Origin: Oscillospiraceae bacterium
GTDB lineage: Bacteria; Bacillota; Clostridia; Oscillospirales; CAG-272
Length of the DNA stretch: 7,699 nt
Reading direction: 5' to 3'
NCBI GenBank assembly: GCA_009779295.1
Contig: WREN01000101.1
Span: 1 to 7,699, forward strand
A program made the translations under genes and the position numbers. Below, in pieces: positions 7,173 through 7,699 of this stretch. Every line of letters starts with the position of its first letter. Position 1 is the first letter of the stretch. Under the pieces are notes generated by a model. It saw only the letters and a program-made list of their open reading frames with translations, did no database searches and was not told where the DNA came from.

Positions 7173-7699
7173 ATGCGAATATTTTTATTAGAGGACGATA
7201 TATCCCTGCAAAAAGGGATCGAATTAAAACTTAAAAAAGAAGGACATCAAGTAGTATGTTTCGGTAATATTTCATCTGCTTTGAAGGAAATTCACAATCC
7301 TTTTGATATGGCAATCTTGGATTTGAACCTGCCGGACGGAAGCGGTATGGAGATTTGTGGTGAATTACGGAAAAGTCCGTCTGCGCCGCATATCCTTGTT
7401 CTTACATCCAACGATGCGGAAACGGATATAGTCATGGGATATGAGATGGGCGCGGATGATTATATGACGAAACCTTTCAGTCTCTCAGTATTGCTGTCAA
7501 AGGTGAACGCCGTGCAAAGACGTGCAGGACAAACAAGTAATTTATTATTTAATGCCGACAAACAAACAGTCGAAGTGTATGGGCAGACAATCCCGTTGAC
7601 GCGTAACGAATGGCGGCTGTTCTACGCTTTATGGCAGCACGCCGGACAAACATTAACAAAAGAAAAACTCCTCGAAGTGTTGTGGGATATCGACGGCGA
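7173..7699 (+). CDS. OmpR/PhoB-family response regulator, N-terminal part
   Basis: The first 175 residues of a two-component response regulator that continues past the right edge; the family is usually about 220-235 aa. The receiver domain spans residues 1-117: the acidic pair D8/D9 after MRIFLLED, phosphoacceptor D50 in ILDLNLPDGSGME, T78 in ILVLTSND, and K100 in YMTKPF. It is followed by the start of a winged-helix DNA-binding domain (about 124-175; LTRNEWRLFYALW, LTKEKLLEVLWD). The start is ATG 7173 with AAGGAG at 7163-7168, 4 bases upstream. It lies 26 bases after the previous gene on the same strand with no terminator between, so it is probably cotranscribed or served by read-through. 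A sensor kinase gene would be expected next. In clostridial sugar loci the regulator near such binding proteins is more often a YesN/AraC type, so a regulatory link to this operon is likely from position but not proven. Confidence 0.93.
   Translation, partial: MRIFLLEDDISLQKGIELKLKKEGHQVVCFGNISSALKEIHNPFDMAILDLNLPDGSGMEICGELRKSPSAPHILVLTSNDAETDIVMGYEMGADDYMTKPFSLSVLLSKVNAVQRRAGQTSNLLFNADKQTVEVYGQTIPLTRNEWRLFYALWQHAGQTLTKEKLLEVLWDIDG

Overview
The window looks like a piece of an anaerobic Gram-positive genome, most likely Bacillota/Clostridia from a gut-like habitat. This is inference. It rests on strong purine-rich ribosome binding sites before every gene, two lipoprotein solute-binding proteins of the long type (about 480-490 aa) common in Clostridia, AT-rich gaps, and cysteine-rich cytoplasmic proteins. 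No RNA gene, transposase, CRISPR array or attachment site is visible.

Layout: positions 1-127 are a short non-coding leader with a good extended -10 promoter. Five complete genes follow on the plus strand, separated by only 4-20 bases, then a sixth after 26 bases that runs off the right edge. In order they are: (1) a uroporphyrinogen-decarboxylase-fold (URO-D superfamily) protein at 128-1354; (2) a 265-aa probable TIM-barrel protein of unknown function at 1361-2158; (3) and (4) two tandemly duplicated substrate-binding lipoproteins at 2179-3651 and 3656-5107; (5) a 677-aa protein with the apparent layout of a GH42-like or clan-A-like glycoside hydrolase but no recognisable family signature, at 5113-7146; (6) the first 175 codons of an OmpR/PhoB-type response regulator, from 7173. 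No terminator is visible between any of them, so they probably form one operon.

Working model (inference): the two lipoproteins capture related small ligands, probably oligosaccharides or glycosides, outside the membrane for an ABC importer. Its permease and ATPase genes are not in the window. The three cytoplasmic proteins (URO-D-like, 265-aa TIM barrel, GH-like) then process the imported compound. The response regulator, probably paired with a kinase beyond the right edge, may control the locus. The substrate cannot be read from the sequence. The most interesting point is the combination: three enzymes of uncharacterised subfamilies packed around a recently duplicated binding protein, which looks like an undescribed catabolic cassette.
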